DNA of 39,632 bases from an uncultured Campylobacter sp. (GTDB lineage: Bacteria; Campylobacterota; Campylobacteria; Campylobacterales; Campylobacteraceae). Shown in pieces: positions 23,667 to 31,803 of this stretch. The stretch's first letter is position 1. Every line of letters starts with the position of its first letter. The stretch covers positions 1-39,632 of the forward strand of contig CALKQT010000038.1 of NCBI GenBank assembly GCA_937990735.1, read 5' to 3'. A model generated the notes under the pieces. It was given only the letters and a program-made list of their open reading frames with translations, did not search any database and was not told where the DNA came from. The translations under genes were made by a program, and so were the position numbers.

Positions 23667-26303
23667 ATGACAGAACCCAAAAAATACAATCCTACAGAAT
23701 TAGAAGAAAAATGGTATGCCTATTGGCTTACCCATAACTATTTTCACTCAACCCCCGATGAGCGTACGCCCTATACCATTGTGATTCCGCCCCCTAACGT
23801 TACAGGAGTGCTCCATATGGGGCATATGCTCAACAACACCATTCAAGATGTACTTATCCGCCGTGCACGCCTCAAAGGCTTCAATGCTTGCTGGGTACCA
23901 GGTACTGACCACGCTTCTATTGCAACAGAAGCCAAAGTGGTGGCAAAACTCAAAGAACAAGGCATTAAGAAATCCGACCTCACTCGCGAGGAGTTTCTCG
24001 TACACGCGTGGGAATGGACACACCAATACGGTGGGGTGATTCTCGAACAGCTCAAAAAATTGGGTTGCTCTTGCGACTGGGAGCGCACTAAATTCACTAT
24101 GGACGAGGAGCTTTCGGCTTCGGTTATCAAAGTGTTTGTGGATTTGTACAACAAAGGACAAATATACCGCGGTCATCGTATGGTGAACTGGGATCCAGAG
24201 GCTAAAACCACCCTTTCTGACGAGGAAGTGATTTATGAAGAACGTCAAGGATTTTTATATCATTTGAAATATCAAATTGAAGGGACGAATGAGTACCTTA
24301 TAATCGCTACAACGCGCCCTGAAACGATTTTTGGTGATACGGCTATCTGCATCAACCCTAACGATGAGCGTTGGCAACACCTCAAAGGCAAAAAAGCGAT
24401 TGTGCCTATCTGCAACCGCGTGATTCCGATTATCGAAGATGAGTACGTAGATATGGAATTTGGTACAGGTTGCCTGAAAGTAACCCCAGCCCACGACCCT
24501 AACGACAAGGTTTTGGGCGACAAACATCAGTTGGAAGTAATTGATATTTTCAATGATGATGCAACCCTTAATCACTACGGTTTGCACTATGCGGGCAAAG
24601 ACCGCTTTGTGGTGCGCAAGGAGATAGTAGCTGAATTAGAAGAAAAAAACTTACTCGCTAAAAAAGAGACTTATACTAACAAAGTGGGGACATCCGAGCG
24701 TACCAAAGCCGTGATTGAACCTCGTCTTTCAGACCAATGGTTTCTAAAAATGGACACCCTTATCCAGCCAGCTATCAAGGCGGTATTGGAAGACGAAAGC
24801 ATCAAGTTATACCCTAAGAAATTCGAGAATACTTATCGCCATTGGGTAGAGAACGTACGCGATTGGAATATCTCACGCCAATTGTGGTGGGGACAACAAA
24901 TTCCTGCTTACTACTACGGCGAGGGCAAAGACCAATTTGTAGTAGCCGAAACTAAGGCAGAAGCCCTCGCTTTGGCTAAAGAAAAGAGTGGCAATGCTCA
25001 TCTTACTGAAGCCGATTTGCGACAAGATGAGGATACCCTCGATACTTGGTTCTCGTCTTGGTTATGGCCAATGAGTGTGTTCAACGGTATTTTAGAGCCT
25101 AACAACCCTGAAATCGAGTATTATTACCCTACCAACGATTTAGTAACGGCACCTGATATCCTTTTCTTCTGGGTAACCCGAATGATAGTAGCAGGCTTTG
25201 AGTACAAAGGTGAACGTCCGTTTAACAATGTATACTTCACTGGACTTGTACGCGACAAACAACGCCGCAAGATGTCTAAATCTTTAGGTAACTCACCCGA
25301 TGCACTCAAACTCATCGCCGATTACGGTGCTGATGGTGTGCGCGTGGGGCTCTTGCTCTCATCGGCAGCAGGTAATGACTTGCTGTTTGACGAAGCCCTT
25401 TGTCAGCAAGGAAAAGGATTTGGCAACAAATTGTGGAATGCTTTCCAATTGGTAAAAGGATGGCAAGTGGATAACTCGGTAGCACAACCTGCAGCTGCTC
25501 AGCTCGCTTTGCAATGGTTTGAAGCGAAGTTCAACGCAGTACTCACCGAAGTAGAAGACCATTTTGAGAAATATCGCATCTCCGATGCCCTAATGGCAAT
25601 TTATAAACTCGCCTGGGACGACTTCTGTGCGTGGCTTTTAGAAATGGTAAAACCCGAATACGGCAAACCAATGGACAAAGCCACTTACGAGGGCGTGGTA
25701 ATCGCTTTTGAGAATTTACTAAAACTCCTTCACCCCTTTATGCCATTCCTTACCGAGGAAATATGGCAAAGTTTAGCACCTCGTACCCCTGAACAAGCCC
25801 TTATCGTGGCTACCTACCCCACCGTACAGCCGTACGACGAAAAACTATTGGCAGAATTTGATTTTGCTGCCGAAGTGATAGCAGGTATCCGCACGGTACG
25901 CAAAGAAAAGAATATACCTTTCAAAACACCGCTTAGCCTTTCGGTACTAAACAAAGAGCAAATGAGCAACCGTTTTGATGTGGTACTTAGCAAAATGGGC
26001 GGACTTGAGGCTATTACCGAAGTAAGTACAGCCATAGAAGGCGCAATGTCTTTCCGCGTAAAAGCTAATGAATACTTTATCCCAATGGAAGGCGCGGTGA
26101 ATGTAGAAGAGGAACTCAAAAAACTACAAGAGGAACTCACCTATACACAAGGATTTTTAGCATCAGTACGCAAGAAACTTTCTAATGAGAAGTTTGTAAA
26201 TTCAGCGCCTGCCCAAGTAGTAGATAACGAGCGTAAAAAAGAAGCTGATGCGTTAGCAAAAATTGAAACACTTGAAAAAGCGATAAAAGCAATTAACAAT
26301 TGA
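23667..26303 (+). CDS. valS: Valine--tRNA ligase
   Basis: A class I synthetase charging tRNA-Val, with editing of Thr. PPPNVTGVLHMGHMLN (41-56) carries the HIGH motif as HMGH (50-53), and RRKMSKSLGNSPD near residue 533 the KMSKS motif. The CP1 editing domain includes TTRPETIFGDTAI and FGTGCLKVTPAHDPND. The C-terminal coiled-coil arm is rich in Glu/Lys. It is 878 residues, typical for Flavobacteriia. dapD starts 11 bases after its stop, so they are probably one unit. Codon use is that of a Bacteroidota and clearly differs from alaS on the left half. Confidence 0.97.
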   Translation: MTEPKKYNPTELEEKWYAYWLTHNYFHSTPDERTPYTIVIPPPNVTGVLHMGHMLNNTIQDVLIRRARLKGFNACWVPGTDHASIATEAKVVAKLKEQGIKKSDLTREEFLVHAWEWTHQYGGVILEQLKKLGCSCDWERTKFTMDEELSASVIKVFVDLYNKGQIYRGHRMVNWDPEAKTTLSDEEVIYEERQGFLYHLKYQIEGTNEYLIIATTRPETIFGDTAICINPNDERWQHLKGKKAIVPICNRVIPIIEDEYVDMEFGTGCLKVTPAHDPNDKVLGDKHQLEVIDIFNDDATLNHYGLHYAGKDRFVVRKEIVAELEEKNLLAKKETYTNKVGTSERTKAVIEPRLSDQWFLKMDTLIQPAIKAVLEDESIKLYPKKFENTYRHWVENVRDWNISRQLWWGQQIPAYYYGEGKDQFVVAETKAEALALAKEKSGNAHLTEADLRQDEDTLDTWFSSWLWPMSVFNGILEPNNPEIEYYYPTNDLVTAPDILFFWVTRMIVAGFEYKGERPFNNVYFTGLVRDKQRRKMSKSLGNSPDALKLIADYGADGVRVGLLLSSAAGNDLLFDEALCQQGKGFGNKLWNAFQLVKGWQVDNSVAQPAAAQLALQWFEAKFNAVLTEVEDHFEKYRISDALMAIYKLAWDDFCAWLLEMVKPEYGKPMDKATYEGVVIAFENLLKLLHPFMPFLTEEIWQSLAPRTPEQALIVATYPTVQPYDEKLLAEFDFAAEVIAGIRTVRKEKNIPFKTPLSLSVLNKEQMSNRFDVVLSKMGGLEAITEVSTAIEGAMSFRVKANEYFIPMEGAVNVEEELKKLQEELTYTQGFLASVRKKLSNEKFVNSAPAQVVDNERKKEADALAKIETLEKAIKAINN

Positions 26304-26314
26304 TAATTAGACAA

Positions 26315-27130
26315 ATGGAACACTTAAAACAAATGATAGATGAGGCGTGGGAGAATCGCTCACTGCTTCGTGAGGAAATCGTACAACAGACTATCCGTGA
26401 GGTGATTCACCTCTTAGATTTAGGTCAGTTGCGAGTGGCAGAGCCTACTGCCAATGGCTGGAAAGTAAACGAATGGGTGAAAAAAGCTGTTGTGCTTTAC
26501 TTCCCTATCCAAAATATGAAACCCGTAGAGGTGGGTATCTTTGAGTTTCACGATAAGATTCCGCTCAAACACAACTACGATGAGAAAGGAGTGCGCGTAG
26601 TACCACCTGCTGTAGCACGTCGTGGTGCTTTTATTGCCAAAGGAGCTATACTGATGCCCAGCTATGTGAATATAGGCGCGTATGTAGACGAAGGTACAAT
26701 GGTAGATACTTGGGCTACTGTGGGTAGTTGTGCCCAGATAGGCAAGCACGTGCACCTGAGTGGTGGCGTAGGTGTAGGGGGGGTATTAGAACCCTTGCAA
26801 GCAGCCCCTGTGATAGTAGAAGACGGGGCTTTCATTGGGTCACGTTGTATCTTGGTAGAAGGAGTGCGCGTAGGCAAAGAAGCGGTACTTGGTGCTAACG
26901 TAGTGCTTACAGCCTCTACTAAAATCATTGATGTAACGGGTAGCGAACCTAAAGAACTGAAAGGTTATGTACCTGAACGCTCAGTAGTGATCCCTGGTAG
27001 TTACACCAAACACTTCCCGGCAGGTGATTACCAAGTGCCTTGTGCCCTTATCATCGGACAGCGTAAAGCCTCAACCGATAAGAAAACTTCACTAAACGAT
27101 GCTCTAAGAGAATATGGAGTTTCTGTATAA
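26315..27130 (+). CDS. dapD: 2,3,4,5-tetrahydropyridine-2,6-dicarboxylate N-succinyltransferase
   Basis: Transfers succinyl from succinyl-CoA in the succinylase branch of diaminopimelate/lysine synthesis. The left-handed beta-helix is seen in the GAYVDEGTMVDTWATVGSC, IGKHVHLSGGVGVGG and VLGANVVLTASTKI stretches. I start at ATG 26315 (MEHLKQMIDEAWENR), giving 271 residues; an earlier non-ATG start would overlap the valS stop. A strong hairpin terminator follows at 27156. The pairing with valS is not functionally obvious. Confidence 0.95.
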   Translation: MEHLKQMIDEAWENRSLLREEIVQQTIREVIHLLDLGQLRVAEPTANGWKVNEWVKKAVVLYFPIQNMKPVEVGIFEFHDKIPLKHNYDEKGVRVVPPAVARRGAFIAKGAILMPSYVNIGAYVDEGTMVDTWATVGSCAQIGKHVHLSGGVGVGGVLEPLQAAPVIVEDGAFIGSRCILVEGVRVGKEAVLGANVVLTASTKIIDVTGSEPKELKGYVPERSVVIPGSYTKHFPAGDYQVPCALIIGQRKASTDKKTSLNDALREYGVSV

Positions 27131-27155
27131 GAAAAGTGATGAGGACATAAAATAG

Positions 27156-27183
27156 AAAAGGCTACCCAAAAGGTAGCCTTTTT
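27156..27183. terminator. Strong bidirectional terminator after dapD
   Basis: AAAAGGCTACC and GGTAGCCTTTT pair perfectly around a five-base loop, with a T-run after it on the plus strand and on the minus strand. It ends valS-dapD and the convergent gene at 27198. Confidence 0.9.
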
Positions 27184-27197
27184 AATAGATAATAGAT

Positions 27198-27725
27198 TTA
27201 GAATTTATATCCTATCTTAATACCAAAGTTAGGTTCGATAGCCCAGAACTTCTTATTTTCATTAACTTGTTTACCAAAGTTTCGTGCAATATTTGCAAAA
27301 GGAGCGATGATAAAGGTATCATCGAGATTCCATTGGTAACCTGCCCCTACACCTAAGATAAAACTATCCAAACGCGTTTTTACTCCATCTTCAGAGAATG
27401 TTCCAAAGCGTTGTTTGATAAAAGGATTTACATAGAGCCCTGTGCCTCCGTCTTCTTCAAAATAGTAGTTATATCCTATTTGAATACTAGTAGCTTTATA
27501 CTTTTCTCCACTCTTTTTAGGGAATACAGAAAAGCGGTCGTTAAAGAAAATAGTTCCTTCGATAGACTGATTAGGAGCTATGTAATGTTCATAACCTAAC
27601 TCTACAGAAGCTAACCATATAACATTCAAGATATTCAAGTTTACTTGATGTTGAGGAAAATCACTTTGGGCAAATGTTTTTGCTGAGAAAAACATAAGCA
27701 TTACAGCTACAATAATTTTTTTCAT
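27198..27725 (-). CDS. Small outer-membrane beta-barrel protein
   Basis: A 175-residue secreted protein with a signal peptide (MKKIIVAVMLMFFSAKTFAQ, cleaved after AFAQ or ASAK-like position about residue 19). The body shows alternating hydrophobic strands and ends in GIKIGYKF; the terminal Phe is the usual mark of an outer-membrane barrel. It could be related to DUF3575-type porin-like proteins; I do not see a specific function. Its own promoter lies at 27752-27782, and its 3' end shares the dapD terminator. Confidence 0.78.
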   Translation of the reverse strand: MKKIIVAVMLMFFSAKTFAQSDFPQHQVNLNILNVIWLASVELGYEHYIAPNQSIEGTIFFNDRFSVFPKKSGEKYKATSIQIGYNYYFEEDGGTGLYVNPFIKQRFGTFSEDGVKTRLDSFILGVGAGYQWNLDDTFIIAPFANIARNFGKQVNENKKFWAIEPNFGIKIGYKF

Positions 27726-27751
27726 CGGTTTTCTTAGTTTAAAAATAATGG

Positions 27752-27782
27752 CAAAGATACTACTTTTATGCTAATACACAAA
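27752..27782 (-). promoter_or_regulatory. Bacteroidota promoter of the outer-membrane protein
   Basis: TTTG, 19 bases, TATCTTTG on the minus strand, an exact consensus match. The gene begins about 27 bases downstream. Confidence 0.85.
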
Positions 27783-27802
27783 AATAATACTATAAAATCA
27801 AA

Positions 27803-27836
27803 AAAAGTCCAGTGTGTAGCACACTGGACTTTTATA
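27803..27836. terminator. Perfect hairpin terminator of the small RNA
   Basis: AAAAGTCCAGTGTG and CACACTGGACTTTT pair with no mismatch around a three-base loop, flanked by T-runs in both directions. Nothing coding ends here on either strand, so it belongs to the RNA read from 27967. Confidence 0.88.
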
Positions 27837-27967
27837 TGTAAAACTAACTAATTCACTTGTGAAGAAAAGGTAACAACTATTAAAAACACTAAAAAAGAAT
27901 ACAGACTTCACAAGGAATCGCAAACGAAATATAAAGACTTTACTACTATTATATTCCTTTACTAATA
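27803..27967 (-). ncRNA. Candidate small non-coding RNA
   Basis: Between the outer-membrane protein and the gamma-carbonic-anhydrase gene, a consensus promoter (27974-28005) and a perfect terminator (27803-27836) bracket about 165 bases with no credible reading frame. A frame on this strand at 28004 would have to start inside the promoter. Inside the RNA, CTTGTGAAG and CTTCACAAG pair perfectly across about 45 bases, and a 5' hairpin is formed by ACTATTA and TAATAGT. That gives two hairpins and a terminator stem. It could be a flavobacterial 6S-type or regulatory RNA, but I cannot match a family. Confidence 0.6.
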
Positions 27968-27973
27968 GTGGGG

Positions 27974-28005
27974 CAAAGGTATATATTATTTTGAATACAT
28001 CCAAA
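27974..28005 (-). promoter_or_regulatory. Bacteroidota promoter of the candidate small RNA
   Basis: TTTG, 20 bases, TACCTTTG on the minus strand. Expected transcription start is about seven bases below the TAnnTTTG box, near 27967. Confidence 0.75.
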
Positions 28006-28069
28006 TAAATAGTAGAATAATTTTAAATAACATATGCTTAATACTGATAATCAATACGTAGCATATTGT

Positions 28070-28579
28070 CTATTTTTCTATCCAACTTGCATATTTAGGA
28101 TAGTTTAGGGCAGTTCGCTCGATGAGAGTCCTCTGTTCATCGGTAATATTTTTGAGTTTTTTAGCAGGAACGCCAGCATAGAGGCTCCCTTTTTCTATAT
28201 GGGTATTAGGAGGTACTACGGCTCCAGCAGCTACAATGCTATGGCTTTCTACCACACATCCGTCCATTACGATGCTTCCCATACCTATAAGCACATCATC
28301 TTCGATAGTACAGCCGTGTACAATAGCGTTATGCCCTATGGACACGCGATTACCAATGGTTGTAGGGTGTGTTTGATAGGTAGCGTGAATCACTACACCA
28401 TCTTGGATATTGGTGTCATCACCTATGCAAATAGTGTTTACATCGCCACGAATAACCGCATTATACCACACCGTACAGCGGTCGCCTAAGTGCACATCAC
28501 CGGTAAGGGTAGCATTTTCAGCAAAAAAGCAACCTTCCCCAAAGGTAGGTTGCTTTCCGTTAACTTTCTTGACTAACAT
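28070..28579 (-). CDS. Gamma-carbonic-anhydrase-like hexapeptide protein
   Basis: A 169-residue left-handed beta-helix protein of the YrdA/PaaY group. AVIRGDVNTICIGDDTNIQDG, VVIHATYQTHPTTIGN, VSIGHNAIVHGCTIED and LIGMGSIVMDGCVVE are hexapeptide-repeat blocks, and the His residues in IHAT, GHN and VHG could bind the metal. Real carbonic-anhydrase activity in this subgroup is not assured. ATG 28579 lies within the end of the DUF3820 gene (20-base overlap), so translation may be coupled. Confidence 0.85.
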   Translation of the reverse strand: MLVKKVNGKQPTFGEGCFFAENATLTGDVHLGDRCTVWYNAVIRGDVNTICIGDDTNIQDGVVIHATYQTHPTTIGNRVSIGHNAIVHGCTIEDDVLIGMGSIVMDGCVVESHSIVAAGAVVPPNTHIEKGSLYAGVPAKKLKNITDEQRTLIERTALNYPKYASWIEK

Positions 28580-28787
28580 ATTCTTTTAGTTTATCGATTA
28601 TCTCTTGTAGACCATTAGTTTTTATCTCGAAAGTAGTAGCCAATAACATTCCTAATTTTCCTTTGGGGAATCCTTGAGTGCTAAACCACTCGAGGTAATA
28701 GGAAGGCAAATCAGCAATCATAGTACCCTTGTACTTGCCATAAGGCATTGGGGTAGTGATGATTTCTTCGAGAATTTCGGGGTTCAT
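28560..28787 (-). CDS. DUF3820 family protein
   Basis: A 75-residue protein with the DUF3820 pattern: TPMPYGKYKGTMIADLPSYYLEWF followed by GFPKGKLGMLLATTFEIKTNGL. This domain is found in Bacteroidota and gamma-proteobacteria and is of unknown function. It starts with an ATGA overlap with the longer DUF3820 gene and ends inside the gamma-carbonic-anhydrase gene. Its upstream neighbour has the same domain, so a tandem duplication is likely. Confidence 0.85.
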   Translation of the reverse strand: MNPEILEEIITTPMPYGKYKGTMIADLPSYYLEWFSTQGFPKGKLGMLLATTFEIKTNGLQEIIDKLKEYVSQES

Positions 28788-29188
28788 AATAACGTCTTGT
28801 CAATCTTTTTTATCTCAAAAGTAATAGCTAATAACTTTCCTATTTTTCCATTAAAAAAACCTTTGTCATTAAGCCACTCAAGATAATTAAAAGGCAAATC
28901 AATGAGCATTTTATCCTTGTACATACCATAAGGCATTGGAGTTGTGATAATTTCTTTAAGATCGTCAGAATCAACCGAGTATTTTTGGCTATTTTTATAT
29001 TTTTTCTTCCTGTATTCTTTAAGTCTTTCAAAAAGATCAATAGATTCTATTTCTTCATCTTTATCCTTCTCTACTGCAAGAAAATCTTCTAATTCCTCTG
29101 TCAAGGCTAATAACTCACGATACTCTTCTGTAGAAATAATAATTAAAGAAGTACCTGTGATAAACTGTGGTTCTTTAAAACTAATCAT
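28784..29188 (-). CDS. DUF3820 domain fused to an antitoxin-like N-terminus
   Basis: A 134-residue protein. Residues from about 80 to the end repeat the DUF3820 core (TPMPYGMYKDKMLIDLPFNYLEWL, then GFFNGKIGKLLAITFEIKK), but without the terminal KTNGLQEI segment of its neighbour. The first 75 residues are unrelated to DUF3820; SLIIISTEEYRELLALTEELEDFL looks like the dimerising N-terminus of Phd/YefM antitoxins. It lies 49 bases downstream of a RelE/ParE-type toxin gene. The antitoxin reading is an inference from a short pattern. Confidence 0.7.
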   Translation of the reverse strand: MISFKEPQFITGTSLIIISTEEYRELLALTEELEDFLAVEKDKDEEIESIDLFERLKEYRKKKYKNSQKYSVDSDDLKEIITTPMPYGMYKDKMLIDLPFNYLEWLNDKGFFNGKIGKLLAITFEIKKIDKTLL

Positions 29189-29237
29189 ATAAATAACCTT
29201 TACAAATTAATAACATCTAATCTTTCTTCAGCTCAAT

Positions 29238-29531
29238 TTAGAACAAAGGTTCCTGTTTAGAACTTCTAAAATGGCGTATTTCTATTATATTTTTTTCTTT
29301 ATCAACTTTGTAATAAACAAGAAACTTTCCTTTTAGAATAGTTCGTCTATAAATATTTAGGTCTTTGTTATAATACGATAAGGCATACGGATCTATTGAA
29401 ATCTCCTTTTCTAAATCTATCAAAGCCTTAGTAATTTTATCGGAATAAGAAAAACTACCATTTCTTTCGTCCCAATAATCAAGTGTATCGTTATAATTTC
29501 TTTCAGCTTCTTGAGTCCACTTTACTTTCAT
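29238..29531 (-). CDS. RelE/ParE-family toxin
   Basis: A 97-residue protein with the family shape: KVKWTQEAERNYNDTLDYW at the start, then helices with ITKALIDLEKEIS, and a C-terminal sheet YRRTILKGKFLVYYKV followed by IIEIRHFRSSKQEP. Family members cleave mRNA at ribosomes or inhibit gyrase; which applies here cannot be read. The start overlaps the 3' end of the antitoxin gene by 29 bases, the usual TA arrangement. Confidence 0.85.
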   Translation of the reverse strand: MKVKWTQEAERNYNDTLDYWDERNGSFSYSDKITKALIDLEKEISIDPYALSYYNKDLNIYRRTILKGKFLVYYKVDKEKNIIEIRHFRSSKQEPLF

Positions 29532-29766
29532 AACGTTGTCTTCTTCGTTCTGTAGCCCTTCTGTGTACTTCAGAACTATCCACTAACATTCCTAATCTTG
29601 ATTGTTCTTCTGAAAGAGCTAAACTTCTAAGGTCTTCTTCAGTAAGCTCACTAAAATCATCTGCTCTTTCTACAACTGTTGTTTTTAGTTTAAACTTATC
29701 AAACAATGGTTGAAATATGGATAATTCTGTGGGATTAAAAGTTATTTTTAATGTGGTTGTATCCAT
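29503..29766 (-). CDS. Antitoxin partner of the RelE/ParE toxin
   Basis: An 87-residue acidic-then-basic protein: MDTTTLKITFNPTELSIFQP, then a region with DDFSELTEEDLRSLALSEEQSR and an Arg-rich tail (RRATERRRQR). It precedes and overlaps the toxin gene. There is no classic DNA-binding signature that I can name, but size, order and overlap are those of Bacteroidota RelE/ParE antitoxins. I found no clean consensus promoter directly upstream. Confidence 0.75.
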   Translation of the reverse strand: MDTTTLKITFNPTELSIFQPLFDKFKLKTTVVERADDFSELTEEDLRSLALSEEQSRLGMLVDSSEVHRRATERRRQRYESKVDSRS

Positions 29767-29833
29767 AGTTTAACAATTAAAAGTTGTCTATTTCTTTGTA
29801 AATTAACAAATCTGTGAATTAATTAGGCAATTT

Positions 29834-29911
29834 TTCAACTTCGTCAAAGGTAAGAGCCACACTGGCAAGAAACTTTGGCAAAGTGTAGGGCGTAAATTCG
29901 CAAAGCAATTG
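29834..29911. repeat. Palindromic element on ACTTTGCCAAAGT, copy A
   Basis: The arms ACTTCGTCAAAG and CTTTGGCAAAGT can pair with two mismatches around a 21-base loop that itself contains GCCA-CAC-TGGC. Flanked on the right by CGTAAATTCGCAAAGCAATT. Related to 32496-32566 and 37933-38010. It lies just after the bioB stop codon. Confidence 0.7.
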
Positions 29912-29916
29912 TGATA

Positions 29917-31044
29917 TTAGTGTGTAGCTCGTACTCTTTTTCCTTCGTTGCGCTCTATTTTATGGTTAGGGCGCGTCCATTTAGGGTTTTCACCTAAGGA
30001 GTGATATTGAGAATCTTCTGCTTCTACCGTTTGAGGCTGTGGATGTGTTTCAAAAGGTTTCTGAATGCGCATACCGAGTACACCGAGCATTTGCATATCC
30101 TCATTGATATCGGGGTTAGGAGTGGTGAGGAGCTTATCGCCTGCGAAGATAGAGTTGGCTCCCGCAAAGAAACAGAGAGCTTGTCCTTCTTGGCTCATTT
30201 GGGTACGACCTGCGGAAAGGCGCACTTGCGATTGTGGCATCACGATACGTGCGGTAGCTACCATACGCACCATCTCGAAGATATCTACGGGCTCACAGTC
30301 TTCCAAAGGTGTTCCTTCTACGGGCACTAAGGCATTGATAGGCACTGACTCGGGTTGTGGATTGAGCGTTGAGAGCGCTACGAGCATTCCGGCGCGGTCT
30401 TCGAGTGATTCACCCATACCGATAATCCCTCCACTGCACACAGTGATATTGGTTTTGCGCACGTTGTCAATCGTTTTGAGGCGGTCGTCATAACTACGGG
30501 TAGAAATGATTTCTTTGTAGTATTCTTCTGACGTATCGAGGTTGTGATTGTAAGCATACAAGCCTGCTTCCGCCAAACGTTTGGCTTGGTTTTCGGTAAG
30601 CATACCGAGTGTACAGCACACTTCCATATCCAGCTTATTGATAGTACGCACCATTTCGAGCACCTGTTCAAATTCGGGACCATCTTTTACGTTACGCCAC
30701 GCTGCCCCCATACACACACGTGAAGCTCCTGCTGATTTAGCACGAAGGGCTTGGGCTTTTACGTGAGTAACACTCATCATATCGGCGTTTTCTATTTTTA
30801 CTTCGGTTTCGTAACGCGCCGATTGCGGACAGTAAGCACAGTCTTCGGAGCAACCTCCGGTTTTAATAGAGAGAAGTGTAGAGACTTGTACTGAGTTAGG
30901 GTCGTGATATTTACGGTGCACGGTAGCGGCTTCGTAGAGCAACTCCATTAGGGGTTTATTATAAATAGCCATTATTTCTTCTTTCGTCCAATTATGACGG
31001 GTTTCGGCATTGCTACAGCCACACGTATGTTGATTTTCGCACAT
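29917..31044 (-). CDS. bioB: Biotin synthase
   Basis: A radical-SAM enzyme that inserts sulfur into dethiobiotin. The SAM cluster is CSEDCAYC (Cys65, Cys69, Cys72). STLLSIKTGGCSED, GASRVCMGAAWR, VCCTLGMLTENQA, YNHNLDTSEEYY and RLSAGRTQMS are BioB marks, and FFAGANSIFAGDKLLTTPNP follows. I start at ATG 31044 (MCENQHTCGCSNAETRHNW); an in-frame longer version would read into the promoter at 31068-31097. The 375-residue protein has a Cys-rich N-terminus and a C-terminal extension of about 40 residues beyond the core. No other bio genes are next to it. Confidence 0.95.
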   Translation of the reverse strand: MCENQHTCGCSNAETRHNWTKEEIMAIYNKPLMELLYEAATVHRKYHDPNSVQVSTLLSIKTGGCSEDCAYCPQSARYETEVKIENADMMSVTHVKAQALRAKSAGASRVCMGAAWRNVKDGPEFEQVLEMVRTINKLDMEVCCTLGMLTENQAKRLAEAGLYAYNHNLDTSEEYYKEIISTRSYDDRLKTIDNVRKTNITVCSGGIIGMGESLEDRAGMLVALSTLNPQPESVPINALVPVEGTPLEDCEPVDIFEMVRMVATARIVMPQSQVRLSAGRTQMSQEGQALCFFAGANSIFAGDKLLTTPNPDINEDMQMLGVLGMRIQKPFETHPQPQTVEAEDSQYHSLGENPKWTRPNHKIERNEGKRVRATH

Positions 31045-31067
31045 AGTTCTTTTCTTTATTTCGGGGG

Positions 31068-31097
31068 CAAAGATACAAAACAATTGACAATTGACAA
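31068..31097 (-). promoter_or_regulatory. Bacteroidota promoter of bioB
   Basis: TTG, 19 bases, TATCTTTG on the minus strand. The -33 box adjoins the 3' end of cmk and falls in a run of AATTGTC heptamers. The promoter fixes the bioB start at 31044. Confidence 0.78.
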
Positions 31098-31772
31098 TTA
31101 ACAATTAACAAATGCTAAGATTTTTTGTACTTGTTCCTCTATAGTAAGATTGGTATTATCGATAACTATGGCATCATTGGCTTTTTTGAGAGGTGACTCT
31201 TTACGGGTGGTATCGATATGGTCGCGGTGCTGGATATTGGCAAGCACTTCGTCGAACGATGCTTTATCGCCTTTGGCTTGTAACTCTTTATAACGGCGCT
31301 GGGCGCGCACTTGTTCGCTAGCGGTCATAAATATTTTAAGTTCAGCATTCGGGAATACCGTTGTACCTATATCGCGTCCGTCCATTACAATACCTTTGTC
31401 TTTACCCATTTTGCGTTGAAGGTCTACTAAGTAAGTGCGGACTTCAGGTTGTTTGGCAACTTCGCTCACCCAATTGGCTATTTCAATACCGCGTATTTCG
31501 TTTTCGATATTTTTACCGTCTAAATAAATTTCAGAAAATCCCAACTCAGGGTTGTACACGAACTTTATTTCCGACTTTCGTAGGGCTTTCATCAGGGGTT
31601 TTACTTCGATGCCCGAGGTAGAAACATAGCCTTTTTCTAAGGCTAAATAAGTAACGGCGCGGTACATCGCACCTGTATCGATATAGACGTAGCCCAACGC
31701 TTTGGCTACGGCTTTGGCAGTAGTACTCTTTCCTGTTGAGGAATAGCCGTCAATGGCAATGATAATATTCAT
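31098..31772 (-). CDS. cmk: Cytidylate kinase
   Basis: Phosphorylates CMP and dCMP to diphosphates. The Walker A is IDGYSSTGKS (about residues 7-16). VMDGRDIGTTVFPNAELKIFMTAS and AQRRYKELQ are typical, and the C-terminal VIDNTNLTIEEQV is a family feature. Length is 224 residues, normal for Bacteroidota. It is 31 bases upstream of the single-TM gene in the opposite reading order and its end holds the bioB promoter. Confidence 0.95.
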   Translation of the reverse strand: MNIIIAIDGYSSTGKSTTAKAVAKALGYVYIDTGAMYRAVTYLALEKGYVSTSGIEVKPLMKALRKSEIKFVYNPELGFSEIYLDGKNIENEIRGIEIANWVSEVAKQPEVRTYLVDLQRKMGKDKGIVMDGRDIGTTVFPNAELKIFMTASEQVRAQRRYKELQAKGDKASFDEVLANIQHRDHIDTTRKESPLKKANDAIVIDNTNLTIEEQVQKILAFVNC

Positions 31773-31803
31773 TAGTGTTTAGTTATTAGTTTTTAATCGT
31801 TAG

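Noticed and set aside
23748..24587. Long antisense frames within valS
   Set aside because: They are the expected shadows of a long gene with biased codons; no promoter or family similarity.
27798..28004. A 68-codon minus-strand frame over the candidate small RNA
   Set aside because: Its only start is a TTG inside the promoter's TTTG box and the frame reads through the TAnnTTTG box and the terminator hairpin; composition is low-complexity.
28070..28579. Naming the hexapeptide protein a carbonic anhydrase
   Set aside because: The YrdA/PaaY subgroup includes members without that activity, so only a family-level name is used.
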